This document shows, piece after piece, positions 54,258-63,886 of a stretch of 64,000 nt of DNA. Origin of the DNA: Sediminibacillus dalangtanensis (GTDB lineage Bacteria; Bacillota; Bacilli; Bacillales; Amphibacillaceae); contig NZ_CP046956.1 in assembly GCF_017792025.1 (NCBI RefSeq), forward strand, positions 2,232,001 through 2,296,000, given 5' to 3'. The translations under genes and the position numbers were made by a program. Position 1 is the stretch's first letter, and every line of letters begins with the position of its first letter. The notes beneath the pieces are model-generated. The model was not told the origin of the DNA, ran no database searches, and was given only the letters and a program-made list of their open reading frames with translations.

Positions 54258-55134
54258 TGTTTGCTGCCTCCTTCAACATAGGGAAACCTAGACGCTCACG
54301 CTCTTCCACATATATTTTGGCTATTTCCCGCGCCAAGTTTCTCACCCGGGAGATGTATCCGGTTCTTTCGGTTACGGAGATAACTCCTTTGGCATCCAAA
54401 AGATTAAAGGTGTGGGAGCACTTCAATACATAGTCATAAGCTGGGAATACAAGGCCGTTCTCCATCGTCCGTTTTGCTTCCTTCTCATAAGTCGCAAACA
54501 GATCAAACAGCATATCTGTATCGGACTCTTCAAATGTGTATTTGGAATGTTCATATTCAGGCTGGAGGAAGATATCAGAAACGGTGACTCCATTCGTCCA
54601 CTCTAAATCAAACACATTTTCTTTATCCTGGATATAAGAAGCAAGTCGTTCAATTCCATAAGTCAATTCAACCGCTACCGGCTTTGCTTCGAGCCCGCCG
54701 ATTTGTTGAAAATACGTGAATTGAGTAATCTCCATGCCGTCCAGCCACACTTCCCAACCAAGTCCGGCCGCACCAAGAGTAGGGTTTTCCCAATTATCTT
54801 CAACAAACCGGATATCATGCTGCAGGGGATCAATACCCAATGCCCGCAAAGAATCTAAATATAAATCTTGAATGTTGTCGGGTGAAGGTTTCATGATCAC
54901 TTGAAATTGATGGTGCTGATACAAACGATTCGGATTCTGTCCATATCTGCCGTCTGCCGGCCGGCGGGACGGCTCTACATATGCAACATTCCAAGGTTCA
55001 GGTCCAAGACTGCGTAACAATGTCATTGGCGACATTGTCCCAGCCCCTTTCTCGACATCATACGCCTGCATTAAAATACAGTTTTGATCTGACCAATGCT
55101 TTTGCAAAGTTAGAATCATTTGCTGAATATTCAT
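54244..55134 (-). CDS. glyQ: Glycine-tRNA ligase alpha subunit
   Basis: Catalytic alpha subunit, about 296 residues: [63 protein letters not shown] and [17 protein letters not shown], all typical class II GlyRS alpha motifs. I start at the ATG complementary to 55132-55134, which has GGAGG about 9 nt upstream; the longer ORF start at 55164 adds residues not found in the family. Confidence 0.96.
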   Translation of the reverse strand: MNIQQMILTLQKHWSDQNCILMQAYDVEKGAGTMSPMTLLRSLGPEPWNVAYVEPSRRPADGRYGQNPNRLYQHHQFQVIMKPSPDNIQDLYLDSLRALGIDPLQHDIRFVEDNWENPTLGAAGLGWEVWLDGMEITQFTYFQQIGGLEAKPVAVELTYGIERLASYIQDKENVFDLEWTNGVTVSDIFLQPEYEHSKYTFEESDTDMLFDLFATYEKEAKRTMENGLVFPAYDYVLKCSHTFNLLDAKGVISVTERTGYISRVRNLAREIAKIYVEERERLGFPMLKEAANNDNN

Positions 55135-55189
55135 TTGCTCATTCCTCCGATTGTGATTTGACACTTAAAAGTGGGTTCTATATCACGAC

Positions 55190-55395
55190 AAAAAACCGCC
55201 CCTACGCCTGTTCAAGGCATAGGGACGGGGATATCCGCGGTTCCACCCTACTTGCTTTCCGGTAAACGGAAAAGCCACTTTCAATTGATTGCTCTGGTAC
55301 GCCTTCCCCGGTATTTTCTACTCCAGCTCCCACTGTCCTGGATTCGCTATTAGAAAAAATGTCCAAGTACTACTCACCTTCAACGCAATATGTAA
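55190..55395 (-). promoter_or_regulatory. Glycine T-box leader of glyQS
   Basis: Minus strand: stem I with AGTA-type bulge (GGTGAGTAGTAC), a specifier loop with GGC (Gly codon, complement of 55301-55303, in GGGGAAGGCGTACC), and the conserved T-box AGGGTGGAACCGCGG (complement of 55235-55249). A terminator follows: CCGTCCCTATGCCT / AGGCGTAGGGGCGG plus T6 (about 55190-55230). Uncharged tRNA-Gly binding should favour the antiterminator. A promoter TTGACA-17 nt-TAAGGT lies just upstream (about 55405-55434). Confidence 0.93.
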
Positions 55396-55443
55396 ATTTT
55401 GATTTAACCTTACTGAATTTTATCCATTTTGTCAATCAAAATG

Positions 55444-56187
55444 CTATTTCAATAAGTCCAGCTGGTCTAAAAACTTTTTTGACTTGATATGATAACCGCC
55501 ATACTGCTCATAATACTCCTCCATTAGTTTTTTCAACAGCTGCTTATTTTCCGGTTTAATTGAAATATTGCCGATCCGTTCTATATCTATGGTGGTAAAC
55601 ATCGAAAGTATTCTTGATAGGTTTCCCGGCAAGGATACTGCATACTCATCGATATGACGGCAACGCGGGCAAAGATAACCGCCTTCTGCAGTCGAAAAAG
55701 CAAATGGTCCTTCAGGATTTCCACAATTGACACACTGTTGCAATTCAGGTGCGAAACCTGCCCGCTGGTAAATTTTCAATTCATAAATAATGGTCAGTAT
55801 TTCCGCATCTTTCCCTTCGGCAATCCAGGTAAACGTCTGATCCAGCTGTTGAAATAAAAAAGGATCATAATTATTCGTTTCTACCAACTTATCTGTCAAT
55901 TCTGCAAGATAAGTGGCGTATGCGGTTTTAACAATATCCTCCCGTATCGCCCGAAAGGAAGATAGCACTTCCCCTTGTTGAAGTGTACCGAGATTTCTCC
56001 CGGTCTGTATTAAAAATTGACCATGTATAAATGGTTGCGTGATGGCAGCCATCCTGCTTTTCGGTTTTTTTGCTCCCCTCGCAACTACGCCGATTTTCCC
56101 GTGTGATGGCGTCAATATTGTCACAATTTTATGCGTTTCCCCGTAATCCTGCGTCCGCAGAATGATGCCCTCTGTTTTCTCAAACAA
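55444..56187 (-). CDS. recO: DNA repair protein RecO
   Basis: Recombination mediator of 247 residues that loads RecA with RecR and RecF. OB-fold N-terminus (TEGIILRTQDYGETHKIVTILTPSHGKIGVVARGAKKPKS), a helical middle, and a zinc-binding site with CVNCGNPEGPF and CPRCRH. The start is a TTG preceded by GGTGAATCGTT. Position after era/yqzL and before glyQ matches B. subtilis. Confidence 0.95.
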   Translation of the reverse strand: MFEKTEGIILRTQDYGETHKIVTILTPSHGKIGVVARGAKKPKSRMAAITQPFIHGQFLIQTGRNLGTLQQGEVLSSFRAIREDIVKTAYATYLAELTDKLVETNNYDPFLFQQLDQTFTWIAEGKDAEILTIIYELKIYQRAGFAPELQQCVNCGNPEGPFAFSTAEGGYLCPRCRHIDEYAVSLPGNLSRILSMFTTIDIERIGNISIKPENKQLLKKLMEEYYEQYGGYHIKSKKFLDQLDLLK

Positions 56188-56277
56188 AACGATTCACCAA
56201 TCCCTTTCAAAAAAGACGAGGCCCTTTCGTACAACTAAGAGACGCCGCCTGTTTCGATTTGGCGGCGCGGCAGTCGC

Positions 56278-56427
56278 TTATAAATTTCGATCAAGTTCTT
56301 GAAGTTGTTCTTTATAGTTTGGATTAACAGACGATTCTTCATCGTAGTAAGATTCCATTTCTTTCATCAGTAAATAGGTTTCAATGTTTCCTGTTTGACT
56401 GAATATTTTCCAGGGAAAGTCGAGCAC
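56278..56427 (-). CDS. yqzL: YqzL family small protein
   Basis: Short ORF of 49 residues with GTG start, preceded by AAAGGTGGGGTTTCTT: MLDFPWKIFSQTGNIETYLL followed by MKEMESYYDEESSVNPN. The N-terminal WKIFSQTGNIETYLL block is the signature of YqzL, which lies between recO and era in bacilli. Function unknown. Followed by recO after 90 nt. Confidence 0.9.
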   Translation of the reverse strand: MLDFPWKIFSQTGNIETYLLMKEMESYYDEESSVNPNYKEQLQELDRNL

Positions 56428-56736
56428 AAGAAACCCCACCTTTCTATAAACTGTTAGAAATCATCCTTATAGGAAGTTCAAAATATCAGGTAAAAATAAC
56501 GCTGTGTATTTTTTCGTTCGTTTGCTTTTCGGTTCCTCCTGTATGCGTTTATACCTCGGACCTCCCCTTCACTGCCCTATAGGTTTATTCCAGCTATCTG
56601 CTGACGGTCAGAGATTTTTCGGCGGCTATCCCTTACACCTCTAGGATGACCTTCTCCTTTTGAATACATGTGTTAAAATATTTACCATGTATGAAAAGGA
56701 AATGCCCTTTTCATCGGCTAATTTACCTTCTTGAAC
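56428..56736. other. Intergenic stretch with the era terminator
   Basis: Holds a minus-strand hairpin GATGAAAAGGGCATTTCC / TTTTCATAC-type at about 56691-56716 just after the era stop. The rest shows no supported gene or RNA. Confidence 0.5.
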
Positions 56737-57642
56737 TCAATATTCTTCACTGCTAAATCCATACTCCGTCAATTGACTGGGCCTGTTGCGCCAATCCTTT
56801 TGTACTTTCACCCATAGCTCTAAGTATATCTTGGTTCCCAGCAATGCTTCTATATCCTGTCTTGCACGTTTTCCGATTTCCTTGAGCATTGAGCCCTGTT
56901 TGCCAATAATGATTCCCTTTTGTGATTTTCTCTCGGTTACAACCGTAGCTTGTATAAAAACACTTCCACCTTTTTCCCTTACCTCTATATTGTCAATGAC
57001 CACTGCAATGGAATGGGGAATTTCTTCTCTAGTCAGCTGTAGTGCTTTTTCCCTTATCAATTCACTGATAATGAACCGTTCCGGGTGATCAGTAATTTGA
57101 TCTTCCGGATAATACTGTGGTCCTTCCGGTAAATGAGATTTTAAAACGTGAAGCAAATGGTCAACATTGTTGCCTTCCAATGCTGAAATCGGGATGATTT
57201 CCTCAAAATCATATCTGTCTTTATACTCATCGATTAGCGGGAGCAGGTCATCGGGATGTACCTGATCAATTTTATTGATGATTAAAAAAACTGGATTGGA
57301 GACGTTCTGTAAGCGATCCAGAATAAACTGGTCGCCTCTTCCGTATCCTTCTTCCGCATTGATCATGAACATTACCGCATCCACTTCGTTTAGCGTATTT
57401 TCTGCGACTTTCACCATGAAATCACCAAGCTTGTGCTTCGGTTTGTGGATTCCAGGAGTATCGATAAAAACCATTTGGGCATCTTTTTCCGTTAAAACCC
57501 CTTGGATTTTATTGCGTGTAGTTTGCGGTTTATCGCTCATAATTGCAATTTTTTGTCCGATCACTCGATTCATAAACGTCGATTTTCCGACGTTCGGCCT
57601 GCCGATTATTGATATAAATCCTGATTTGTATGCTGCATCCAT
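56737..57642 (-). CDS. era: GTPase Era
   Basis: Essential GTPase for 30S maturation, 301 residues. G1 [13 protein letters not shown]2 TTRNKIQG, G3 [11 protein letters not shown]4 NKID, G5 SALEG; the C-terminal KH domain has [20 protein letters not shown] start at the ATG complementary to 57640-57642 ([12 protein letters not shown]), preceded by GGAGGATACAAC and giving the standard length; the longer ORF to 57720 adds non-family residues. Confidence 0.96.
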   Translation of the reverse strand: MDAAYKSGFISIIGRPNVGKSTFMNRVIGQKIAIMSDKPQTTRNKIQGVLTEKDAQMVFIDTPGIHKPKHKLGDFMVKVAENTLNEVDAVMFMINAEEGYGRGDQFILDRLQNVSNPVFLIINKIDQVHPDDLLPLIDEYKDRYDFEEIIPISALEGNNVDHLLHVLKSHLPEGPQYYPEDQITDHPERFIISELIREKALQLTREEIPHSIAVVIDNIEVREKGGSVFIQATVVTERKSQKGIIIGKQGSMLKEIGKRARQDIEALLGTKIYLELWVKVQKDWRNRPSQLTEYGFSSEEY

Positions 57643-58098
57643 GTTGTATCCTCCATCGTTTATTGCTTTTTTCATCCTATGGTTTTCTTCTATTTTACTA
57701 TAAAATTTTACCCCTTTCATGGATTCGACAAAACCTCTCTAAAAAAGTTGTAATACAAAAACAACATAAAAGAAAACCGAAAAATCTACATTGTTTTTCC
57801 TTGGTTAGTTTATACGAACTTTCCCCTAATATCATTCTTCAAAAGGATTCTTACACAAAGAAAGTTAGGATGAAGTTGATATGAATAATGTCGTAACCCT
57901 TGCGTTGAATTTTCTTATTTTCTTCTGACTGTGAGGAGTGCGATCAGCCGCTCGTGGAAAGCGCGGCTGTACTACACATTTTCTAATCAAGGATAAAGAG
58001 AACCACTTCATGCGCAGTATATATCTTCTGTTCAAAAGTGATACTTTTTGTTTTTTCTAAAAAACCCGGCCGCCTGATAGGGGGCCGGGCATTGGCTG
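57643..58098. other. Gene-free stretch where cdd is expected; contains the dgkA terminator
   Basis: In B. subtilis the cytidine deaminase gene cdd lies between era and dgkA. Here there are only about 450 bp of AT-rich DNA without a supported ORF. A minus-strand terminator GCCCGGCC / GGCCGGGTTTTTT lies at about 58060-58092, ending the yqfC-dgkA transcript, so era has its own promoter in this gap. A short palindrome, AGCCGCTCGTGGAAAGCGCGGCT, lies at about 57946. Confidence 0.65.
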
Positions 58099-58476
58099 TC
58101 AAAACAACTGTGCAATTCTCGGTAGGAAAATGATTGTTCCCACTACCGCGGCTGCAACAGCCACGGCCAGAACGGAACCAGCAGCAATATCCTTAATAGC
58201 TCCCGCTTTGGGATGGAATTCCGGAGCTACATAATCAAGCAGCCGTTCGACCGCAGTATTGATCATTTCCATAGCAATAACCATGCCAATCACAATAACG
58301 AGAATTAGCCATTCGATTGCAGTGATCCGGAAAAAGGCCCCCAGCACCAAAGCAGCAGCGGCTACGCCAACCTGAATTCGCAAATTCCGCTCCTTCCAAG
58401 CATGTTTCCACCCCCGCACAGCAAAAGCGAAACCGACTGTCCGCTTTCGTTTATTTCCTTTCAAGTCCGAACGCAT
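58099..58476 (-). CDS. dgkA: Diacylglycerol/undecaprenol kinase DgkA
   Basis: Integral membrane kinase of 125 residues. In bacilli DgkA-type enzymes phosphorylate undecaprenol. Three membrane segments (IQVGVAAAALVLGAFFRI, WLILVIVIGMVIAMEMI, DIAAGSVLAVAVAAAVVGTIIFL) and the family motif EMINTAVERLLDYV. GAGGAAATTTTGA precedes the ATG, which lies inside the 3' end of ybeY (26-nt overlap). Last gene of its operon. Confidence 0.94.
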   Translation of the reverse strand: MRSDLKGNKRKRTVGFAFAVRGWKHAWKERNLRIQVGVAAAALVLGAFFRITAIEWLILVIVIGMVIAMEMINTAVERLLDYVAPEFHPKAGAIKDIAAGSVLAVAVAAAVVGTIIFLPRIAQLF

Positions 58477-58918
58477 TCAAAATTTCCTCTTGTCGCTGGA
58501 ACATTTTCCGCTCGTCTTCTTTTCGTATATGATCATAGCCAAGAAGGTGTAAGAATCCATGCAAGGCTAAAAAACCAAATTCCCTTTGAATGGAATGTCC
58601 ATATTCTTCTGCCTGTTCGGCAGCTTTATCGACAGATATCACGATGTCGCCAAGAACTAATGGGATATCTTCCCCGATTACTTTCAGCTCTCCTTCGCCC
58701 TCTTCCTGCATGGCGAAAGAAATTACATCTGTCGGCTTGTCCTGTTGCCGATAGTTGCGATTGATGATTTGAATCTCCCCATTATCGACAAAATTAACAG
58801 AAACCTCCGATTCATCCGTAATTTCTTCCTTTTCTGCAGCGAAAGTTAAAAGCCGCTGAATCAGATCGGTGGTACCTTCTTCTACTTTGTTTGTTTGATC
58901 ATGAAAATCGATATGCAT
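58451..58918 (-). CDS. ybeY: Endoribonuclease YbeY
   Basis: Zinc endoribonuclease for 16S rRNA 3'-end processing and ribosome quality control, 155 residues. The zinc motif HGFLHLLGYDH (three His) is near residue 120, preceded by KPTDVISFAM, the strand that flanks the active site. Its ATG overlaps the pgpH stop codon (TAATG). Same order as B. subtilis (yqfG). Confidence 0.95.
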   Translation of the reverse strand: MHIDFHDQTNKVEEGTTDLIQRLLTFAAEKEEITDESEVSVNFVDNGEIQIINRNYRQQDKPTDVISFAMQEEGEGELKVIGEDIPLVLGDIVISVDKAAEQAEEYGHSIQREFGFLALHGFLHLLGYDHIRKEDERKMFQRQEEILNAFGLERK

Positions 58919-61065
58919 TAATTTGCCTCCTTCACTTCTTGATCTGTCGGGTACTGTATCCTGGAATGGAAGATACCATTCAGCGTTTCACAAATCGCTT
59001 TACGGATTTTCTCCAACTCCTTGAATGTTAACGGCGCATCATTCAACTGTCCATCCATTAGCTTTTGATGAATAATCGAGGTGACGATCTCTTCTATTTT
59101 TTCATTTGTCGGCTCTTTCAAGGAGCGTACAGCTGCTTCAATCGAATCACAAATGCAAACGATCGCCGCTTCCTTGGTTTGCGGTAGAGGACCAGGATAT
59201 CGATAATCCGACTCGTTCACCTGCTTGTTTTGTTCTTTTGCTTTATGGTAAAAAAACTGCAAAAGACTTTTTCCGTGATGTTGTTCAGCGATATCAACAA
59301 TCTCTTTAGGCAACTTGTGTTTTCGTAGAAGATGAGCTCCTGCATATGGATGGTTGATAATAATTTCAGCGCTTTGCTTTGGCTGCAGCATGTCATGGGG
59401 ATTGGTGATACCCATTTGGTTTTCAATGAAATAATGTGGCTGTTCTGTTTTCCCTAAATCGTGATAATAGGCAGCCACTCTCGCGAGAAGTCCGTTGGCT
59501 CCGGCTGCTTCGCAGGCAATTTCACTCAGGTTCGCCACCATGACACTGTGATGATAGGTACCCGGTGCCTCTATCAATATTTTACGTAATAAAGGATGGT
59601 TCGGATTGGATAAGGTGAGCAGTTTTGTATCTGACAATATCCCCAGTCCGGTTTCAAAAAATGGCAGCAGGCCAATTGTTAAAACAGATGAAAGGAAAGC
59701 AGCCACAACCCCATATCCACTGAACGTCAAAATATCCGCGATAGCATATTTTTCAAAAGAAAGAAATAAAAATAATAGTACCGTAAGTATGTGTACCAGT
59801 GTAATTCCTATTCCTGCTTTCAGAATTGCGATACGGTCCTTTAGACTGACCAGGAAAATGATGCCGGCCAATTGAGAAAACAGCAGATAGATTCCCGCTT
59901 CCATGTTTAGCGATCCTGGTATCTCAGCATTGAAAATGAGACTTGCAAGGATGCTGTACAGAATCGACATAGCCAACGCCAGTCGTTCATCGAGCAAAAT
60001 TTTCAACAACATCGCGCCTGTTGCTGCAGGAACCAGAAAAAACAGTTGATTGACTGAATCCGTGAAAACACTTGCCACTTTCATTAATGATACCATCAAC
60101 ACACTTATTAAAATAATGGAAGCAATCTTCCTAACATCCAATTCCCGTTTTTTGGAATGGATATGCATCTCATAAACGATGGTACCCCCGATTAAAAGAA
60201 TCAACAAGATAAGACCGATCAGCGGATATACATTTCGATCATCGTTCAACAGACCGACCAATTTCAATTGCTCATAAATTTCATTGGTGATTGTCTGTCC
60301 TTCGGTTACAATGATCTCACCAGCCCGGATCATGACTGGTTCCACATTGTTTGAAGCATGTTTTTGGGCTTCCACAGTTTTTTCCGCATCGTAAAACGAA
60401 TTTTCCACTATGGCAAAATCACTGAGTATGTAGAGAACTTCTTTCATCTCATCGCTTAAACTAGAATATTGGAGCTTCTCATTTACACTTTTCACGGCGT
60501 TTTCTACTGTTTCCGTTGTCACGCCGTCATTCATTACTTCATAAATAGAGGTGGTCAGTAATTCTTTAGCCAGTGATCGTTTTTCCGAACTGGCATTGAT
60601 TAATTCAATCAATTCTTCCCGGTCGAGCGCTTCACTCAGCTTCGGTGAAATGATTTGTTGCAGCTTTTGCGCTTTCTCCTTATCCGTAGCAGCAGGGGTA
60701 TCTTCCTCATCCCTAGCCTTCGAAGCTTTTTCTTCCTCTTCAAGCTTATCGATTGCTTCAAATAGTTCATTGACATATCCTGCCCGTTCCTGGGTTATTT
60801 CCGATGATATTTCATACCTGTCTTCCACTGCCTGAATCGCTTCTCTTCTTTCACGCTCTGTCTCTTTTTTGTTTTCAATAGACAAAGGGGAGCGGATAGT
60901 TTCTTTGGCTTCATTGAACCGCTCAATATTGTATGTTTCGGTATAGACATTAGAAAGCGTGATAAAAAAGAAAAAAATGCACAACAGCAAAACTGCCAAA
61001 CTAATTTTCAGCCATTTGTTCTGATAAACCGGTAATTGTTTAAACCGTTTCCAGTAATGCTTCAT
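58918..61065 (-). CDS. pgpH: 7TM-HD cyclic-di-AMP phosphodiesterase PgpH
   Basis: Membrane HD-domain protein of 715 residues that hydrolyses c-di-AMP in related Firmicutes. N-terminal anchor (ISLAVLLLCIFFFFITL), extracellular 7TMR-HDED domain (about 45-290), seven membrane segments (about 300-500), then the cytosolic HD domain with HHSVMVANLSEIA, YYHDLGKTEQPHYF, HPYAGAHLLRKHKLP, AEQHHG and CDSIEAAVRSL. All HD metal ligands appear present. Between phoH and ybeY as in B. subtilis yqfF. Confidence 0.94.
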   Translation of the reverse strand: MKHYWKRFKQLPVYQNKWLKISLAVLLLCIFFFFITLSNVYTETYNIERFNEAKETIRSPLSIENKKETERERREAIQAVEDRYEISSEITQERAGYVNELFEAIDKLEEEEKASKARDEEDTPAATDKEKAQKLQQIISPKLSEALDREELIELINASSEKRSLAKELLTTSIYEVMNDGVTTETVENAVKSVNEKLQYSSLSDEMKEVLYILSDFAIVENSFYDAEKTVEAQKHASNNVEPVMIRAGEIIVTEGQTITNEIYEQLKLVGLLNDDRNVYPLIGLILLILLIGGTIVYEMHIHSKKRELDVRKIASIILISVLMVSLMKVASVFTDSVNQLFFLVPAATGAMLLKILLDERLALAMSILYSILASLIFNAEIPGSLNMEAGIYLLFSQLAGIIFLVSLKDRIAILKAGIGITLVHILTVLLFLFLSFEKYAIADILTFSGYGVVAAFLSSVLTIGLLPFFETGLGILSDTKLLTLSNPNHPLLRKILIEAPGTYHHSVMVANLSEIACEAAGANGLLARVAAYYHDLGKTEQPHYFIENQMGITNPHDMLQPKQSAEIIINHPYAGAHLLRKHKLPKEIVDIAEQHHGKSLLQFFYHKAKEQNKQVNESDYRYPGPLPQTKEAAIVCICDSIEAAVRSLKEPTNEKIEEIVTSIIHQKLMDGQLNDAPLTFKELEKIRKAICETLNGIFHSRIQYPTDQEVKEAN

Positions 61066-61096
61066 TCCTTCACCTCATTTTTGAAAAAGAGCGGTT

Positions 61097-61131
61097 TATA
61101 CAGAAATAAGACCCTGGAGAGCGGGTCTTAA
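61097..61131 (-). terminator. Intercistronic hairpin between phoH and pgpH
   Basis: Minus-strand stem TAAGACCC / GGGTCTTA with loop GCTCTCCA and a short T-rich tail. It could attenuate transcription into pgpH. Confidence 0.6.
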
Positions 61132-61147
61132 ATCATGAAGGTAATAC

Positions 61148-62104
61148 TTACTCTTCCTCATATGCATCGATTATTTTCTGTACCAGTGGATGACGGACTA
61201 CATCGGACTGTTTTAAATACATGAATGCAATACCTTTAATCGACGACAACCTGGCTTCGACGGCTTTCAAGCCGGATGTGACACCCATCGGTAGATCGAC
61301 TTGGGTGATATCGCCGGTTATTACCATTTTTGAGCCGAAACCAAGTCTGGTTAGGAACATTTTCATTTGGGCAGGTGTTGTATTTTGAGCTTCATCAAGA
61401 ATGACAAAAGCATCATCCAACGTCCTGCCTCTCATATAGGCAAGAGGAGCAATTTCAATGGTGCCTCTTTCAATCAGCCGCAGCGTATGCTCGTTACCGA
61501 GAACATCGTGCAGGGCATCATAAAGGGGACGTAAATACGGATCAACTTTTTCTTTCAAATCGCCAGGTAAGAAACCAAGACTTTCGCCTGCTTCCACTGC
61601 TGGTCTTGTCAAAATAATTTTTTTGACAAGGCCTTTTTTAAGAGCGGTCACAGCCATGACAACGGCCAAATAAGTCTTACCAGTTCCTGCAGGTCCAATC
61701 CCGAAGACAAGATCATTTGATTTTATTGCATTGACATAATTACGTTGCCCAAGCGTTTTGACCCTGATGGATTTTCCTTTGGCATTTTTGGTGATTTCAT
61801 CTTCAAACAATGTTTCAAATTGATCTATTTTACCTTTTTTGGCGAGATCGACAGCATATACCACATCTCGTTCTGTGATAGTCAGCCCTTTGCGGACGAT
61901 ATGAAGCAATGCAAGCAGTATTTCCTCTATAAACTGTATATCATCCGGGCTGCCGGATACGCTGACCTGTTCTCCGCGCGTGACAATCGATACATTCAAG
62001 TGTTGTTCGATTTGTTTAAGATGTCTATCTTCCGTTCCAAACAAAGTAAGTGCTTCGTTTGGATTTTCGAGTTGTAAATCGATCGTTTTTAAATCTTCAG
62101 GCAT
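61148..62104 (-). CDS. phoH: PhoH-family P-loop ATPase
   Basis: PhoH-type ATPase of 318 residues (YqfE/PhoH), linked to RNA metabolism in other bacteria. N-terminal KH-like region, Walker A GPAGTGKTYLAVVMA (about 140), Walker B VILDEAQNTTPAQM and VITGDITQVDLP. I start at the ATG complementary to 62102-62104 (MPEDLKTIDL); the GGAGAT ribosome site lies in the last codons of yqfD, whose TGA is 3 nt upstream. The two are closely coupled. Confidence 0.94.
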   Translation of the reverse strand: MPEDLKTIDLQLENPNEALTLFGTEDRHLKQIEQHLNVSIVTRGEQVSVSGSPDDIQFIEEILLALLHIVRKGLTITERDVVYAVDLAKKGKIDQFETLFEDEITKNAKGKSIRVKTLGQRNYVNAIKSNDLVFGIGPAGTGKTYLAVVMAVTALKKGLVKKIILTRPAVEAGESLGFLPGDLKEKVDPYLRPLYDALHDVLGNEHTLRLIERGTIEIAPLAYMRGRTLDDAFVILDEAQNTTPAQMKMFLTRLGFGSKMVITGDITQVDLPMGVTSGLKAVEARLSSIKGIAFMYLKQSDVVRHPLVQKIIDAYEEE

Positions 62105-62106
62105 AA

Positions 62107-63336
62107 TCAATCTCCTTGAGATATTGGTTGAATTTTTGTTATATCTTCCTTAGCTTTGAAATAAAGGGTTAACTTAACTTTACCACTCTCAATACGTTCG
62201 TGCAAAACTTTTTGAAAGGCGATTTCCGCATCCTTTCCAAGTTCGCTCTGGAGCTGTTTCGTTGCTTGCTTCACGGCTTCTTCTCTTGCTTTTTCCCTGC
62301 TTCGTTTTTCGTTGAAAGGCGCTTGTTCATTCCATTGCTCCTCTACGAAAGAAATGGGCAGAGTCCAATGCAAAAAATACAATGGTTTACTTTTAATTTC
62401 TTTATATACGTGTTCATATTCGACCTTTTTAAAACCCCAAATAGGAATTTTCACTTTTCCGATTTGCAGTTTGAATTTTGTTTCGCTCTCTCCGGTAAGG
62501 GTTTGATAATTTGCCTTTATTGGTACAGTCGTTTCCACCTCGTACCAAGTTTCGGCAATAACTTCTCCTTCCGCTGCCACATAGTTTTTGGGTTTATTTT
62601 GCTTTTCTTCGTCGTCTTCTTGTTCTCCTTCTCCTTGATTCTCATTCAAGTTGCCGGAAACCAATACCTGTCCAGGTGTGACAAGATCATTTACTTCGAC
62701 CAAAGGGAGTCCCTTAGCGACAAACATATCAACAATGACCCCTTTTTTTGCAGCAACCAGGTTTCGCGGACCCGATTGCTCTGGTTCTTCGACAATCGTT
62801 TTCTCGACTGCTTCCAGCTGATAGGTTGTCCCCTTTTCCGTCACACCCACCCACAACAATTCAGGCAAATCATCCAGCAATCGTTGTTGAATGTCACTTG
62901 GTGTTCCGATTGTAAACTTTATTGCCCCGGGTCGAATGCCATACTCGTCCAATTTTTCGATAATTTTCGCTTCTACTTCCGGCGGGACGTTTTCCACTTC
63001 TATGTCCCAGACAATGTTTGAGAGAAACATGACAAACAAAACACTCAAAAACAATCCCGCCACGAATGGTTTTTTACGCAAAACGCGCTGTATCAAAAAT
63101 GGAAAGCCTTTCCGTGACAGAAAAGACAGCTTATAAATCGTTTGCCTGCGTAGTCTTTTTATCGCGGAAATATCGCTTAATCTTACATTGCCGACACATT
63201 GCGTTTCATTTATTTTTATCACATTCCAAACAGTTATTCCTTCTCTTGCGCACAGATCAAAAAACAACTCTGGGTGGTGTCCGGTCACCTTTATCTTTAC
63301 AGACCCGGTAAAAAATATATCTTGTGTGTGCTTCAT
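62107..63336 (-). CDS. yqfD: Sporulation protein YqfD
   Basis: Stage IV-type sporulation membrane protein of about 409 residues. N-terminal domain with FFTGSVKIKVTGHHPELFF, a single central membrane helix (FVAGLFLSVLFVMFLSNIVWDI), then a large extracytoplasmic domain including EVEAKIIEKLDEYGIRPG and LVAAKKGVIVDMFVAKGLPLVEV. The yqfC-yqfD pair is made in the mother cell under SigE in B. subtilis. Start is ATG 63336 (or GTG 63339) after GGAGGGGGC. Confidence 0.93.
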   Translation of the reverse strand: MKHTQDIFFTGSVKIKVTGHHPELFFDLCAREGITVWNVIKINETQCVGNVRLSDISAIKRLRRQTIYKLSFLSRKGFPFLIQRVLRKKPFVAGLFLSVLFVMFLSNIVWDIEVENVPPEVEAKIIEKLDEYGIRPGAIKFTIGTPSDIQQRLLDDLPELLWVGVTEKGTTYQLEAVEKTIVEEPEQSGPRNLVAAKKGVIVDMFVAKGLPLVEVNDLVTPGQVLVSGNLNENQGEGEQEDDEEKQNKPKNYVAAEGEVIAETWYEVETTVPIKANYQTLTGESETKFKLQIGKVKIPIWGFKKVEYEHVYKEIKSKPLYFLHWTLPISFVEEQWNEQAPFNEKRSREKAREEAVKQATKQLQSELGKDAEIAFQKVLHERIESGKVKLTLYFKAKEDITKIQPISQGD

Positions 63337-63362
63337 CACTGCCCCCTCCGCCGGCTATCCGA

Positions 63363-63644
63363 TCACTCTTCGATGAAAGCCAGCTCCTTGATTTTCCCCT
63401 CTAGCAGGATTTCCTCCGGCAGTATCATCTTCAGCACAAATTTTTCTCCAGTTATCCGGAGGTATCCGTCTTTCATACGTAAACGAAGTTCTGATTCTGA
63501 GAACAGAATGAGTCCTTTATGGTTTTCGATATAAGCATGGATTTGACCGATGGTCGTAATTCTCGGAAGTTCGAGGATAACATCGGAAGGAAGTTCAAGG
63601 TGCTGCGTGAGCATATTCTCGATGCGCTGTTTCCATTTGTTCAC
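63363..63644 (-). CDS. yqfC: Sporulation protein YqfC (YabP/YqfC family)
   Basis: Small protein of 93 residues: MNKWKQRIENMLTQHLELPSDV..., with LELPRITTIGQIHAYIENHKGL and LRLRMKDGYLRITGEKFVL, the YabP/YqfC beta-rich fold. GTG start preceded by AGGGGGCATCCTGG. Directly upstream of yqfD with 23-26 nt between them. Paired with yqfD in spore formers; molecular role poorly known. Confidence 0.92.
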   Translation of the reverse strand: MNKWKQRIENMLTQHLELPSDVILELPRITTIGQIHAYIENHKGLILFSESELRLRMKDGYLRITGEKFVLKMILPEEILLEGKIKELAFIEE

Positions 63645-63699
63645 CCAGGATGCCCCCTCTCACATCATATGTATGAATGAAGCCGGGAGATAAGAACAG

Positions 63700-63750
63700 C
63701 AAAATATCCCCGGTTTAAGCATGAAAGAATGCAGAAACCGGGGATACAAT
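63700..63750. promoter_or_regulatory. Strong hairpin upstream of yqfC
   Basis: Inverted repeat ATCCCCGGTTT / AAACCGGGGAT with an 18-nt loop, followed on the minus strand by ATTTTGC. It may be a terminator for transcription coming from the right-hand gene; that gene has its own terminator at 63848-63886, so this could instead sit in the yqfC leader. Confidence 0.5.
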
Positions 63751-63847
63751 CGAAATATTATTATGTTGTGAACGAGGTAGTGTATGCACCTGCCTCTACT
63801 TAAAACCTGAAGGGTGCTGAAACTGGACAGCACCTCCAGTAACTTAA

Positions 63848-63886
63848 AAACCCCCCTTTGTCCATAACTGACAAAGGGGGGGGTTT
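63848..63886 (-). terminator. Terminator of the right-edge gene
   Basis: Minus-strand hairpin CCCCCCTTTGTCAGT / ACAAAGGGGGG followed by TTTTTAAG, directly after the stop at 63887-63889. Confidence 0.85.

Noticed and set aside
62200..63021. 273-codon plus-strand ORF antisense to yqfD
   Set aside because: Phe/Leu/Cys-rich shadow of a well-supported gene, no ribosome site.
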